A stretch of DNA of 64,000 nucleotides from Acidimicrobiia bacterium (GCA_011523635.1 WTGI01000084.1:1-64000); one strand, 5' to 3'. Shown: positions 1 through 9,654, counted from the stretch's first letter. Notes: generated by a model from the sequence alone, not told the origin. Made by a program: numbers and translations.

Positions 1-1854
1 TTGCGCGAGATCGCGGCCGAACTGGGCGCCCTGCTCGGCGCCGGCGCCGAGCAGGAGGAGCCGGACGATCGCGCCCCGCCGGCCTTCTGGCAGCGACCGG
101 ATGTGATCACGACCGTCCTGGGGGTGGCGCTGGTACTGGTACTCACCCGCTCGATCATCGCAGAGGGGCTGCCGGCGACCGGATACCTGCTGCCGCTGGC
201 CGAATCGGCCTGGGACACCCTCCGCGCCTATGCCGGGGGATGGCATCCGGGCGGGTTGGGCAGTCCCGAGCCCATGCATCCTTCGATCGGCGCCACCGCC
301 GCCATCCAACTGCTGCTGGGCGGCCGCGGCGGGGCCGCCGGCATTCTCACGGTGGGCGCGGTCGCGTCGGGCGTGGCCGGCATGGTGGCTCTGATCCGCA
401 GGCTCGGCCTCAGCCGCGGGGCGCGCCTGGTGGCCGGGGCGGTGTTCGTAGCCGGATTCCCGGTGCTGTGGCTGGCCGGGCAGGGCTACTGGCCCGGCCT
501 CCTGGCGCTCGGCGGGCTCCCCTGGTCGTTGCTGGGGGTGGCCGGCCCGAACCCGGAGACCGTCCGGGGCTGGACGGGGCGCCTCGCCAGGGTGGGTCTC
601 GCCACCGCCGCCTCGGCCGCCTTCGTCCCGCTTTCGATCGTGATACCCATCCTGTTCGGACTGGTCTGGGCGTCAGTGGCGCGGCGCAGCCGCCCGCTGG
701 TCATCGGAGCGGCCGGGTCGGTGCTCGCTTTCCCCGTGCTGCTGCCGTGGTTGAGCGGCCGCGGGATAGCCGAAGTGCTGGGGAGCGGCGCGCCCTTCCA
801 CCCCGATCCGTCCTGGTGGGTGGCTGCTCCGCTGGTGGTGGCGGGCGCAGCGGCCATGATGGTCGCTCGTAGCCGCCCGCTGTCGGTGGCCGTCACGGGT
901 GCGGCCATCGGATCGGTCGGCTTTCTCGTGGCGCGGGCCGGTTCTGCGGGCGCGGGCCAGGAAACCACGGTCGCCGGCCTGATCGCCACGGCTGCCGGAG
1001 CGGCGCTGGTCGTGGCAGGTGCTCTGGACGCGCCGGCCTCGCTCGGCATCGACGTCTCGCTGCCGCGGACCGCCACCGCTTACGGGGCAATGGTGGCCGC
1101 CATCTTGGTCGGTCTGACCTCCCTGATCGCTGCGCCGGCCGGCCGCATGGGGCTGCCCGACGACCGGTTCGGCACCTTAGCGTTCGCTTCCAGCCGGGCC
1201 GAGGCCCACGGTCCCGACCGGGTGTTGCTGACCGGGCCGCCGGAAACCCTTCCGGGACAGCATCGGGTGCTGCCGGATGGCACGCCCTACCGCCTGATCG
1301 GCGGTGTCCTGGACTACCCGCAGGCCTGGCTCCCCGAAGCGCGCCTGGGAGATACGGCCCTCGAGGAGACCCTGGTCGGGTTGATGGATGGGGAGGAGCT
1401 CCGCCCCGGAGAGTTGCTGGCGCGGTTCGGCATCCGCTGGGTGGCGGTCACCGGTCCCAGCCCGATCGCGGACGCCATGAGCGCGCAGCTGGACATGCGG
1501 CCGCTCGCCGGCCTCTTCGTGGGGGAGCCCGGCGGGGTGTGGGAGAACGATGTGCCTGCCTACCGGGCGGTGACAGATGGAGGGGAGGCGTGGTCGTGGA
1601 CGCCGCCCGACTACGAGGGCCGCCAAGCCGGAGGCTCGGTCCGGATCGCGGAGAACGCCGACCACAGATGGGGCCCGGGCGCCTGGCAGCAGGACGGCTG
1701 GGCCAACCGTGTGCCGGCGGAGGCGGGAGTCGCCACCTTCGGAGGGGTGGGCTCGTTCCGGTTCCAGGCACGGGCGGCCGGCGTCGTGGTGATCCTGCTG
1801 GCGGGCCTGTCGCTGGTGCGGGCCAGGCGTGAGGCCGGGGACCGGCCGGTATGA
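1..1854 (+). CDS. C-terminal part of a GT2-type polytopic membrane protein (5' partial)
   Basis: The reading frame is open from the first base, so the gene probably starts upstream of the window; the TTG at base 1 is unlikely to be the true start. The visible 617 residues contain many hydrophobic segments (from about residue 37 to 380), a soluble stretch near 390-590 and a last membrane helix near 596-610. The pattern, with a W-H-P-G-G-L-G motif at residues 81-87, resembles the C-terminal half of the roughly 1000-residue actinobacterial glycosyltransferase family 2 membrane proteins. The neighbour supports this: the family is commonly followed by DUF5719, and here the stop overlaps the next start as ATGA. 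The catalytic GT2 domain would lie outside the window. A role in cell-envelope glycan assembly is inferred. Confidence 0.6.
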   Translation: MREIAAELGALLGAGAEQEEPDDRAPPAFWQRPDVITTVLGVALVLVLTRSIIAEGLPATGYLLPLAESAWDTLRAYAGGWHPGGLGSPEPMHPSIGATAAIQLLLGGRGGAAGILTVGAVASGVAGMVALIRRLGLSRGARLVAGAVFVAGFPVLWLAGQGYWPGLLALGGLPWSLLGVAGPNPETVRGWTGRLARVGLATAASAAFVPLSIVIPILFGLVWASVARRSRPLVIGAAGSVLAFPVLLPWLSGRGIAEVLGSGAPFHPDPSWWVAAPLVVAGAAAMMVARSRPLSVAVTGAAIGSVGFLVARAGSAGAGQETTVAGLIATAAGAALVVAGALDAPASLGIDVSLPRTATAYGAMVAAILVGLTSLIAAPAGRMGLPDDRFGTLAFASSRAEAHGPDRVLLTGPPETLPGQHRVLPDGTPYRLIGGVLDYPQAWLPEARLGDTALEETLVGLMDGEELRPGELLARFGIRWVAVTGPSPIADAMSAQLDMRPLAGLFVGEPGGVWENDVPAYRAVTDGGEAWSWTPPDYEGRQAGGSVRIAENADHRWGPGAWQQDGWANRVPAEAGVATFGGVGSFRFQARAAGVVVILLAGLSLVRARREAGDRPV

Positions 1855-3158
1855 CCCGCATAATCGGTCTGGCCGTTGCCGTCCTAGCCGTCGTGGTGGC
1901 GACCACGCAACCGGCCCCCGTGCCGCCGGTACCGACCGTGGAGATGACCACGGGCGCGGAGGCGCCGACCGGCAGGGCATCCCATTTCGCCCATTGTCCC
2001 TGGTCGCGTTCCGACAGCCTCCGGAGCTCGGCGTACAGCGTGCTGGGGGAGGGACCGGCGGGCTTCGTCCTTTCCTTCCTCGAGGGCGGCTCGGTGGAGG
2101 ACAGGCTGTCGGGCCGGACCGACGCGGACACGGCGGCCCGGGTCGAGAACCCGCGCCCGGTCGGCGCCAGTTCCGCGATGGTCGAGTTCTCCGGGAACGC
2201 GGGCTCGGTCGGCGTGGTGACCACAGGTGAGGGTCTGCTGGCGGGTGACCTGTGCTCGGGGAGGATCCCGGACTCCTGGCACCTGCCGGGAGGCTCCACG
2301 CTCGAGGGCGAGAGCCTGGTGCTCCGGCTCTTCAACCCCTTCACCGCCGACGCCCGGGTGGACCTCTGGGCATTCAGCGAGTTGGGCATCGAGGCCGGAG
2401 AAGCTCTGGAGGGATTGACGGTTCCGGCTCAGCGCACGCGGGTCGTGGCGCTCGAGGAGTTGCTGCCCGGCCGGGAGTCGCTGTCGGTGATAGTCCGCCC
2501 GGTCGCAGGTTCGGTCATCCCGGCGATGGTGCTCGACACCGGCACGGATGTGGCGGTCTGGCCCGGCTCCGGCGCCGGCGACGGATGGGAGTTCCCGGTA
2601 GCGGGCGCGGTCGGGTTCCGGAGTGACCTGGTAATCACCAATGAAGCCTCGATTCCGGTCAACTTCCTGATCGAGGCGTTCGACGAGTCCGGCGCGCAGC
2701 TGCCCAGCCAGGCGGGCCGTATCGAGGGGCCCGGGCAGGCGCGTGTGTCCTTGGACGGGTTGAGCTCCTCCGGGTTCGGGGTGCGGGTGACCGGCGACGG
2801 ACCCTTCGGCGCGGTCATCGTGGCTCGCTCGGAGGCAGGCGTCGCCGCGACCGTCGGGGCTCGGACCACGGCTACCGGATGGCTGGCGCCGGGCCCGGGG
2901 GTGGTCGGATCCGGGAGCCGACTCAGGCTGCTCAATGCCGGGGTCACCGAGTTGACCGCCACCTACCGGACGCTTACTCCCGAGGGAAGGACCCGTGCCA
3001 ATGTGATCGGGATTCCCCCCAACTCGGTCCGCACCGTCCACATCGCCGCACCGGAGGTCGCCGGCGTCCGGGTCACGGCCGACGGCCCGCTAACGGTGGG
3101 GTGGCTGGCGACCGTGTCCGGCCGGGCGATGTTCTCTGGGGCGATCCCGAGTGGCTGA
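1851..3158 (+). CDS. DUF5719 family secreted/anchored protein
   Basis: 435 residues with an N-terminal hydrophobic segment (residues 4-18) that looks like a signal peptide or anchor, followed by a beta-rich extracellular region of repeated short strands. The early conserved H-C-P-W motif (about residues 47-50) and the position directly after the GT2-type membrane protein match the actinobacterial DUF5719 family. No catalytic motif is visible and the function of the family is unknown; coupling to surface glycan assembly is inferred only from the neighbours. It overlaps the upstream gene by ATGA and the downstream gene by 8 bases, so translation is probably coupled across the operon. Confidence 0.65.
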   Translation: MTRIIGLAVAVLAVVVATTQPAPVPPVPTVEMTTGAEAPTGRASHFAHCPWSRSDSLRSSAYSVLGEGPAGFVLSFLEGGSVEDRLSGRTDADTAARVENPRPVGASSAMVEFSGNAGSVGVVTTGEGLLAGDLCSGRIPDSWHLPGGSTLEGESLVLRLFNPFTADARVDLWAFSELGIEAGEALEGLTVPAQRTRVVALEELLPGRESLSVIVRPVAGSVIPAMVLDTGTDVAVWPGSGAGDGWEFPVAGAVGFRSDLVITNEASIPVNFLIEAFDESGAQLPSQAGRIEGPGQARVSLDGLSSSGFGVRVTGDGPFGAVIVARSEAGVAATVGARTTATGWLAPGPGVVGSGSRLRLLNAGVTELTATYRTLTPEGRTRANVIGIPPNSVRTVHIAAPEVAGVRVTADGPLTVGWLATVSGRAMFSGAIPSG

Positions 3159-3531
3159 GGGCTTCGTGGTTCGGCTGCTGGTGGTCCTGGCGGCGGTAGG
3201 AGCGGTGGCGGCGGTGGCCGTCTTCCGTCCGAAACGGCCCCGGACCCCGCTCTCAGTGGAAGGGAATCTCGACGGCCCCGGCGTCTACCTGTTCACCGCC
3301 GCCGGGTGCGATACTTGCGATGAGGCCCGGCTGGTCTACAGGAAGGTGCTGGGTGAGTCGGGCTTCATCGAGCGGAGCTGGGAGGAGCATTCCGACCTGC
3401 TGGCCCTGGTCGGGGTGGCCGACATACCGTCGGGCGCGGTGGTGGGCGCCGACGGTAGGGAGGTGGCCTCCTTCGCACACATACCGAGGCTGTCGACTCT
3501 CCGGAGGGCGGTCCGGAAGATGAGGGCATGA
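3151..3531 (+). CDS. membrane-anchored thioredoxin-like protein
   Basis: 126 residues from a GTG start that overlaps the DUF5719 gene. One N-terminal membrane segment (about residues 5-20) is followed by a short thioredoxin-like domain: a strand ending in AAGCDTC gives a CxxC at about residues 52-55, and a D-I-P-S-G segment near residue 91 occupies the place of the cis-proline loop. The domain is shorter than a typical thioredoxin. A likely role is thiol-disulfide exchange on the outer face of the membrane, perhaps for a neighbouring envelope protein; the substrate is not evident. Its stop overlaps the next start as ATGA. Confidence 0.6.
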   Translation: MAEGFVVRLLVVLAAVGAVAAVAVFRPKRPRTPLSVEGNLDGPGVYLFTAAGCDTCDEARLVYRKVLGESGFIERSWEEHSDLLALVGVADIPSGAVVGADGREVASFAHIPRLSTLRRAVRKMRA

Positions 3532-6068
3532 CCGGGATCGTTGATCCGGCCGCGCCGATCGAAGACGAGGTCGGATTGCAGGGGTGGTCCACCCGGACCT
3601 CGGCCATCCTGGTGGCCATGGTCTCGCTGGCGACCCTCGTGGCGGTGGCCCCTCACCTGCTGCTGGTCGCCAACACCCCGACGGGCGGCGACATGGGCGC
3701 TCACGTACTCGGCCCCGCCTACCTGCGGGACGTCCTGCTCCCGTCCGGCCGGATCATGGGCTGGTCGAACCACTGGTTCGCCGGGTTCCCGATCTTCTAC
3801 TTCTACTTTCCCCTGCCATCGCTGGTGATCGTGGCCCTCGACTTGGCGCTCCCCTACGGGGTGGCGTTCAAGACGGTGACGGTCGTGGGGCTCGTGGCGC
3901 TCGCTCCGGCCACGTACTTCCTCGTCCGGTCGATGGGTTTCGCCCGTCCGGTTGCCGCGGTGGCCGCGGCGGCGGGAGGCGTCTACGCCTTCATGGAGAC
4001 CCCCACCCCCAACATCTTCGGCGGCACCATCGCCTCCAGCCTGGCCGGGGAGTTCTCGTACTCATGGTCGTTCGCCTTCTCGCTGGTCTACCTGGGGTGC
4101 CTGCTCAGGGCGGTGCACGACGATCGCAAGTACTTCATGGGAGCGGCCGCCGCGCTGGCAGGGACAGCTCTCTGCCACGTGATCCCGACCATGGGCGTGG
4201 TCTTCGCATCGCTCTTCGTGCTGGTGGGTTCGCTGTTCGTGGCGGTGGGTCGCTCAGGATGGTGGGAGCGTCTCCGGACCGGCTCCCGCCGGCAGCGCGC
4301 GGAAGGCGGTCTGTCCTCGCTGGTGGTGCCGGGGACCTGGGCGGTTGGTTTCATGCTGGCTGCGTTCTGGGCGTTACCGCTGGTGATCCGGCTGCGGTAC
4401 ACGACCGAGATGGACTGGCAGCCCCTGGCCGGATTCGACGAACTGGTTCCGGTGGAACTGTGGCCGGTGGCCATCCTGGGCGTGATCGGATTGGTGGTCG
4501 CGTTGCGGAGGACCGGGCGGGCCCTGGGGCCGGCTGCCCTGACGCTGGTGCCGATCCCGGCTTTCTTCCTGCTCGGCCAGGGAGCCAAGCTGTGGAACGG
4601 CCGTGCCCTTCCGCACTGGTTCTTCGGTCTGCACCTCTTCGCCGGCATCGCAGTCGGCCTGCTCGTGGTGGCGGCCTGCCGCCGGTTGCCGGAGCGAACG
4701 CCCACCTGGTGGGTCCAGACCGGCATCGTGGGCACCGTCTTGGTGCTGGTGTTCGGGGCCCGCATAGGGCAACCTGCCTGGGACCTTGAGAACCCGGCCG
4801 GATGGGTCGGGACGTTGCGGCTGGAGCCGCTGGTCGAGCGGATCTCGGGTCCCGACCTGCTGTTGGCGGCTGCGGGAGTCCTGCTGCTGTGGCTGGTCGG
4901 ACGCCGTCCCCGGCCCGCCACCCGAACGGTGCTTCCCGTCCTGGCCTCCGTGGCGATCACGGGAGTCATCTTCGTGGGCGTGGTCACCGAGGAGAACTAC
5001 GTGGGCGCCTGGGCGCGCTGGAACTACCTCGGTTACGAGGGTAAGGCGACCTGGTCGGAGTACGCGGGCGTGATGTCGTCAGTGGGCGCCCTGCCGCCGG
5101 GCCGCGTCCAATGGGAAGCCAACAGCGAGCTCAACAAGTACGGGACCCCTATGGCGCCGATGCTGTTCCCCTACTGGACCGAGGGCACCCATCCCTCGAT
5201 GGAAGGCCTCTATTTCGAGTCCTCGGTGACGACCCCCTTCCATTTCCTGAACGCGTCCGAGTTGAGCACTTCCCCCTCCAACCCGATTCCCGGGCTGGCC
5301 TACCACAACCGTGACATCGATCGAGGCGCCGTGCACATGCGCCTCTTCAACGTGTCCTACTACGTGGCGTACACCGATACGGCGAAGGACCGGGCCGACC
5401 GGCATCCGGACTTCACCTTCGTGGGGGATTCGCCCCCGTTCCGGATCTATTCGCTACCCGAAAGCTCGCTGGTGGAAGCGGCGGTCAACCAGCCCTGGGT
5501 GTTCGAGGAGTCCGGTTCGGGGCTCCTCAACTCCCTCGTGACCACCTTCACCGATGACACCGAGCCGCATTTCGTGGACGTGGCCCTCGACTGGTACGAG
5601 GACATAAGCCTCGTGGACCAATGGATCGTGGCGGACGGTCCCCGTAACTGGGAGCGGATCACCCCCGACCTGGACGGCGCCACCGTCCCGATCGCCGCCG
5701 ACTCGGACGTGGAGGTGTCCGATGTGGTGCTCGAGGACCACCGCGTGGCGTTCTCGACCACCGGCGTGGGGCTTCCCCACCTGATCAAGGTCTCCTACTT
5801 CCCCAACTGGACGGCCTACGGCGCCGAGGGACCGTGGCGGGCCACCCCGGCCTTCATGGTGGTGGTGCCGACCGATCGCGAGGTCGAACTGCGCTTCGAG
5901 AACACCTGGGTGGAGATAGCGGGGTTGGGGTTGACCCTCGCCGGTGCGGTCGTCCTGGTCATCTGGCTGGTCGCTCTCGTACGCCGGCGGATGGTTCCGG
6001 CCGCGCCTCCGCCCGAGGGGCTCCGCGACCCCGCCCTGCGGGGCACCGGCCGATCGGGATACGACTAG
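3528..6068 (+). CDS. large polytopic membrane protein, PTPS-related (GT-C-like) family
   Basis: 846 residues. The first ~470 residues carry ten or more predicted membrane helices. An acidic G-G-D-M-G-A-H motif after the first helix (about residues 52-58) and the following W-x-N-H-W-F-x-G-F-P segment are typical of membrane proteins annotated as 6-pyruvoyl-tetrahydropterin-synthase related, which resemble GT-C glycosyltransferases that use lipid-linked sugars. The C-terminal half (about 480-790) is a large soluble, probably extracytoplasmic domain, closed by one more helix near 795-815 and a basic tail. As last gene of the glycan operon it may be a polyprenyl-phosphate-sugar-dependent transferase, but that is inference. 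Its stop overlaps the convergent gene by four bases. Confidence 0.65.
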   Translation: MTGIVDPAAPIEDEVGLQGWSTRTSAILVAMVSLATLVAVAPHLLLVANTPTGGDMGAHVLGPAYLRDVLLPSGRIMGWSNHWFAGFPIFYFYFPLPSLVIVALDLALPYGVAFKTVTVVGLVALAPATYFLVRSMGFARPVAAVAAAAGGVYAFMETPTPNIFGGTIASSLAGEFSYSWSFAFSLVYLGCLLRAVHDDRKYFMGAAAALAGTALCHVIPTMGVVFASLFVLVGSLFVAVGRSGWWERLRTGSRRQRAEGGLSSLVVPGTWAVGFMLAAFWALPLVIRLRYTTEMDWQPLAGFDELVPVELWPVAILGVIGLVVALRRTGRALGPAALTLVPIPAFFLLGQGAKLWNGRALPHWFFGLHLFAGIAVGLLVVAACRRLPERTPTWWVQTGIVGTVLVLVFGARIGQPAWDLENPAGWVGTLRLEPLVERISGPDLLLAAAGVLLLWLVGRRPRPATRTVLPVLASVAITGVIFVGVVTEENYVGAWARWNYLGYEGKATWSEYAGVMSSVGALPPGRVQWEANSELNKYGTPMAPMLFPYWTEGTHPSMEGLYFESSVTTPFHFLNASELSTSPSNPIPGLAYHNRDIDRGAVHMRLFNVSYYVAYTDTAKDRADRHPDFTFVGDSPPFRIYSLPESSLVEAAVNQPWVFEESGSGLLNSLVTTFTDDTEPHFVDVALDWYEDISLVDQWIVADGPRNWERITPDLDGATVPIAADSDVEVSDVVLEDHRVAFSTTGVGLPHLIKVSYFPNWTAYGAEGPWRATPAFMVVVPTDREVELRFENTWVEIAGLGLTLAGAVVLVIWLVALVRRRMVPAAPPPEGLRDPALRGTGRSGYD

Positions 6069-6769
6069 CCGTTACCCAGGCTGCGGCGCAGCGCGATCAG
6101 TCCCCGGAGGGTGCGCGGGACCCGGCGGAGCAGTGAGGACCGCGCTTCTCTCAACTCCTCCACCGTGATCGGGACCTCGATCATGCGGTACCCGGCCCGC
6201 TCGGCCCGCAGCACCAACTCGGTGTCGAACAGATCCTCGGTGAGGCGCACCCGCGGGAGGAGCGCCTGGACTACCGGAGCCCGGAGCGCCTTGATGCCGT
6301 GGGTGTCGCTCAGCCCGGATCCGACCACGGCCCGGAGCGCCAGGTTGAACACCCGGGTGGCCAGGCGGCGAATCCACGGTCGCCGGTCCTGGGAACCGGG
6401 GTCCCGCTTCGAGGCGATAACGACATCAGCCAAACTGTCGAGCTCCATAATCCTCTGCAGGAATTCTCTGGAGTGGTAGTCGATGTCGAAGACCACCAGC
6501 CACCCCAGGCTCCCGGCGGACTCCATACCGGTGCGGATGGCAAGCCCGTAGTCGGCGCCGTCGATCTGGATCACGTCCAGGCGGGGATCGGAGGCCGCTT
6601 CGGACAAGGCCTCGGCATGGGTGGCGTCGGTCGATCCGTTCTCGACCAGGATGATCCGGTACTGGGGAGTCACCGCCTCCACCTGGCGCCGTATCCGGGC
6701 CAGGGCGGGTCCCATGAAGCCGGCCTCGTTGTGGACCGGGATGATGATGGTGATCTGCGGTGGGGTCAT
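6065..6769 (-). CDS. glycosyltransferase family 2, polyprenyl-phosphate mannosyltransferase-like
   Basis: 234 residues from the ATG at 6769, chosen because ITIIIPVHNEAGF, the canonical GT2 N-terminus, begins at residue 5; an upstream extension to 6871 is basic and unlike the family. Further GT2 features are E-N-G-S-T-D (UDP/GDP-sugar binding), a D-I-D motif in V-V-F-D-I-D near residue 96 in place of DxD, and a D-T-H-G-I-K-A segment. There is no C-terminal membrane helix, as in soluble dolichol/polyprenyl-phosphate mannose synthases. It could make the lipid-linked sugar used by the PTPS-related membrane protein next door, and the adjacent phosphohexomutase could feed the nucleotide-sugar pool; both links are inferred. 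Confidence 0.75.
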   Translation of the reverse strand: MTPPQITIIIPVHNEAGFMGPALARIRRQVEAVTPQYRIILVENGSTDATHAEALSEAASDPRLDVIQIDGADYGLAIRTGMESAGSLGWLVVFDIDYHSREFLQRIMELDSLADVVIASKRDPGSQDRRPWIRRLATRVFNLALRAVVGSGLSDTHGIKALRAPVVQALLPRVRLTEDLFDTELVLRAERAGYRMIEVPITVEELREARSSLLRRVPRTLRGLIALRRSLGNG

Positions 6770-6855
6770 GTTCGTTACCGGGTGCGAGTGTAGGATCGGA
6801 CTCGGCGACCGCCGCAAATGCCTCACTCCACGCCGACCGGGGAGGGCGGTGTTGT

Positions 6856-8277
6856 ATGGCCGCCGAAGCACGCCAGGCCGGCACGCAGGCAGACCAGCAG
6901 TCGGGATATCTCGTGGGAAGCCCTGACCCAGACCCTTTCGACCGAATCTTTCTGGCCTACGACGTCCGGGGTCGGGTGGACAGGGGGGACCTCGACGAGG
7001 AGATCGCCGAACGCATCGGGGTGGGTTTCGCCCGGATCGCGGGCGCGTCGACCGTAGCCCTGGGACGCGACTGCCGGTCCTCGTCGGAGTCGTTGGCGGC
7101 GGCGTTCGGGGAGGGTGTCATGTCGCAGGGGTGCGATGTGACCGACCTGGGCCTGGTTCCCACCGAGGTGGTCTACTACCACTCGGGCATGCACGGAGTT
7201 CCCGCCGCCGTGGTCACCGCGTCCCACAACCCGGCCGGTTACAACGGTCTCAAGTTCTGCCATCGCGGGGCGGCGCCGATCGGGTCGGGCTCGGGACTGG
7301 AGCGGATCCGGGATGCGGCCCGTTCGTGGACCGGGGACTCCCGCGGGGAGGCCGGAGGCGGGGTCACCCGCCACGACGCCCTGCCCGGTTACCTGGAGCA
7401 TGTGTTCGGAATCGTCGATCCCGGGGGAGTCGGGGCGCTTCGGGTGGCGGTGGACGGCGGGAACGGGATGGCCGGGCTGGTGGTCGGCCCGCTCTTCCAG
7501 CAGTTGCCCTCGGTCACCTTGATGGGCCTCTACCTGGAGCCGGACGGTTCCTTCCCCAACCATCCGGCCGACCCCCTGGACCCCGACAACCTCGCCGACC
7601 TGGTCCACCTCGTTCGCGAGCGGGAGGCCGACGTGGGGGTGGCCTTCGACGGGGACGCTGATCGCGCGGTGTTCGTGGACGAGCAGGGGGTTCCTCTCCC
7701 GGGGAGCACCACCACCGCCATCATCGCGGCCTGGTTCCTGGCCCGGCGACCGGGCGCCCGGATCGTCCACAACCTGATCTGTTCCAGGAGCGTGGCCGAG
7801 GCCATCCGGTCGGCCGGGGGAGTGCCGGTCCGGACCCGGGTGGGCCACTCCTTCATCAAGGCGGTCATGGCCGAGCAGGACGCCGCCTTCGGGGGCGAGC
7901 ACTCGGGCCACTACTACTTCGGTGACAACTACGGGGCGGACAGCGCGACCCTGGCCATGCTGGTGTTGCTGACCGTCCTGACCGAGGCCGGCGTACCGCT
8001 GTCGGAGTTGCGGCGCGGCTACGAGCCGTACGCCATGTCGGGGGAGATCAACACCGCGGTTAGCGACCCGGCGGCAGCCATCCGGGCAGTGGCGGCCGCT
8101 TTCGCCGGCGCCTCCGTGGACCATCTCGACGGGCTGACGGTTGATCTAGGTGACAGCTGGTTCAACGTCCGGCCCTCCAACACCGAACCGCTGCTCCGTC
8201 TCAACGCCGAAGCACCCGATACGGGGTCGCTGAACGCACTCGTGGACAGGGTGCGGAGGGTTATTGCTAGTTGTTAG
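6856..8277 (+). CDS. manB: phosphomannomutase/phosphoglucomutase
   Basis: 473 residues from the ATG at 6856. The four hallmark regions of alpha-D-phosphohexomutases are present: the phosphoserine loop TASHNPAGYNG, the Mg-binding loop DGDADR, the sugar-binding G-E-H-S-G-H segment and the C-terminal phosphate-binding R-P-S-N-T-E-P. It should interconvert hexose 6-phosphate and hexose 1-phosphate, feeding GDP-mannose or UDP-glucose synthesis for the envelope glycans encoded beside it. A more upstream in-frame start (6760) would add 32 residues that do not resemble the family. The last codons and the TAG stop lie inside a heptanucleotide repeat array, so the C-terminus I-A-S-C may be repeat-derived. 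Confidence 0.88.
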   Translation: MAAEARQAGTQADQQSGYLVGSPDPDPFDRIFLAYDVRGRVDRGDLDEEIAERIGVGFARIAGASTVALGRDCRSSSESLAAAFGEGVMSQGCDVTDLGLVPTEVVYYHSGMHGVPAAVVTASHNPAGYNGLKFCHRGAAPIGSGSGLERIRDAARSWTGDSRGEAGGGVTRHDALPGYLEHVFGIVDPGGVGALRVAVDGGNGMAGLVVGPLFQQLPSVTLMGLYLEPDGSFPNHPADPLDPDNLADLVHLVREREADVGVAFDGDADRAVFVDEQGVPLPGSTTTAIIAAWFLARRPGARIVHNLICSRSVAEAIRSAGGVPVRTRVGHSFIKAVMAEQDAAFGGEHSGHYYFGDNYGADSATLAMLVLLTVLTEAGVPLSELRRGYEPYAMSGEINTAVSDPAAAIRAVAAAFAGASVDHLDGLTVDLGDSWFNVRPSNTEPLLRLNAEAPDTGSLNALVDRVRRVIASC

Positions 8278-8315
8278 CTTCTAGTTGATAGTAGACGATA
8301 CCGACTACCGACTAT
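8267..8315. repeat. heptanucleotide array (inverted arms), locus a
   Basis: Seven-base units with consensus NTAGTNG run from 8267 (CTAGTTG, TTAGCTT, CTAGTTG, ATAGTAG), followed by units in the opposite sense (ACGATAC, CGACTAC, CGACTAT). The two arms can pair imperfectly. The TAG stop of the phosphohexomutase gene (8275-8277) is inside the array. Related arrays lie at 23374-23474, 29006-29091 and 32551-32683. Confidence 0.7.
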
Positions 8316-8345
8316 CTGTCACAGGGTCCGGATACAACACAGGGC

Positions 8346-9002
8346 ATGGTGTGTGTGGTGTGCGGGTGGTGGAACCCACCGGTAGGAACTCTCTGGAAGG
8401 ATCCGGCGGGGCGGTCGGCGGTATGCCCCGGGTGCCAGGCATCCCTACAGCCCGGCGGCGAGGTCAGGCTCCCGTCGGGCGTGCTGGTGCGCTCGCTGCT
8501 GGTCCACGAAGGCCCGATCCGCAAGGCTGTCCACGCCATGAAGTACCGGGGGGCCGACCGGGTCGCCTGGGGCCTCGCTCCTCTAATGGCCGATCTCCTT
8601 CCCAAGGGCGCGACAGCCGTGGTGCCCGTACCGAGGTCGCTGCCCCGCCGGGCCAGGTTCGGTACCGACCCCGGCAGAGCGCTGGCCACGGCCCTGGCCC
8701 GGACAGCCGTGCTACCCGTGGCGGACGTGCTGCGCGCCCCCGTACTCCATCGGAGCCAGATCCGGTCCAGGCGCCGCGGTGGCCTGCGGTTCCGGTCGGT
8801 GGCGCGGCCGCCCGGGGGAGCGGTGCTGGTGGACGACGTGCTGACCACCGGCGCCACCCTCAGCGCGGCGGCCGGAGCCTGCGGCGGCGCAGTCACGGCG
8901 GCGGTCACCCTCACCCGCTCCCGTCCGGGTGGAGGCGGCAAGTCACTAAGATCGGCTCATGGAGGTCCGGATACGCGGGCGGGGAATCCGGTTGACCGAT
9001 GA
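8346..9002 (+). CDS. comF: ComF family phosphoribosyltransferase-like protein
   Basis: 218 residues. The N-terminus has a C-x2-C ... C-x2-C zinc-ribbon arrangement (residues 3-6 and 27-30). The PRTase fold shows the VVPVPRS strand near residue 97 and the PRPP loop VLVDDVLTTGAT near 160. ComF proteins are linked to DNA uptake in competent bacteria, but are also widespread in non-competent actinobacteria, where their role is unclear. Order comF-hpf-secA is common in actinobacteria. The 3' end overlaps hpf by 44 bases, in a poorly conserved Arg/Gly-rich tail. Confidence 0.8.
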   Translation: MVCVVCGWWNPPVGTLWKDPAGRSAVCPGCQASLQPGGEVRLPSGVLVRSLLVHEGPIRKAVHAMKYRGADRVAWGLAPLMADLLPKGATAVVPVPRSLPRRARFGTDPGRALATALARTAVLPVADVLRAPVLHRSQIRSRRRGGLRFRSVARPPGGAVLVDDVLTTGATLSAAAGACGGAVTAAVTLTRSRPGGGGKSLRSAHGGPDTRAGNPVDR

Positions 9003-9510
9003 GACCCGTGCCCATGCCGTCGGGCGCGTCAACCGGGCGGCCAAGTTCTTCGACCGTTTGAGCGATGTCGACGTGAACGTCGGTAGGGTCAACAGCCATG
9101 ACAGCGATCACCGCTTCCGGGCCGAGATGTCCGCCCGTGCGGCCGGCCAGGTGGTCAGGGCGACGGGCGAGGGTGACACCGTCAGCCGTTCGATCGACGC
9201 CGCATCGGAGCACTTCGAACGCCGGTTGCGCCGCCTCTCCCAGAAGCTCCTCGACCGCCGCCGCCAGCGGCCTAGGCCCGAAGGTCACGCGGTCGGTCGC
9301 CGCGGGCGGTCCGACCGGCCCGACGACCGGCAGACCTCCATCTCACGGGTTCGGCGGTCGGTCGGCAAGCCGATGACTCCCGAGGAGGCGGCCATCGTCA
9401 TGGAGGAGAGGGGAGAGACGGTGCTTCTCTTCTCCAACGTCGAGACGGGGGAGCTCAACGTCATCCACCGGTCAAAGGACGGGCGGCTGGAGTTGATCGA
9501 GCCCGCCTAG
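8959..9510 (+). CDS. hpf: ribosome hibernation promoting factor, long form
   Basis: 183 residues with the two-domain layout of long HPF. Residues 1-95 form the ribosome-binding HPF/YfiA domain (starting EVRIRGRGIRL, with conserved charged helices). A basic linker follows, and residues ~125-183 form the dimerising C-terminal domain, recognised by KPMTPEEAAIVMEE and a V-E-T-G-E-L-N-V-I motif. The protein should dimerise 70S ribosomes into 100S particles under stress or stationary phase. The start codon lies within comF, suggesting coupled translation. The 144 bases to secA hold no gene I can support. Confidence 0.9.
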   Translation: MEVRIRGRGIRLTDETRAHAVGRVNRAAKFFDRLSDVDVNVGRVNSHDSDHRFRAEMSARAAGQVVRATGEGDTVSRSIDAASEHFERRLRRLSQKLLDRRRQRPRPEGHAVGRRGRSDRPDDRQTSISRVRRSVGKPMTPEEAAIVMEERGETVLLFSNVETGELNVIHRSKDGRLELIEPA

Positions 9511-9654
9511 CCGGTCCGCGCCCATCCCCGTGCGCTGAGCCGGTGGCCGCTCCGGCCCGGGGAGGGGTTCACAGACGCTCCGGTGGCGGATAGCATGACC
9601 CCGGCGGGTCGTACTGACGTGTCCTGCTGCCCGATACACGAGAAACGGTGAATC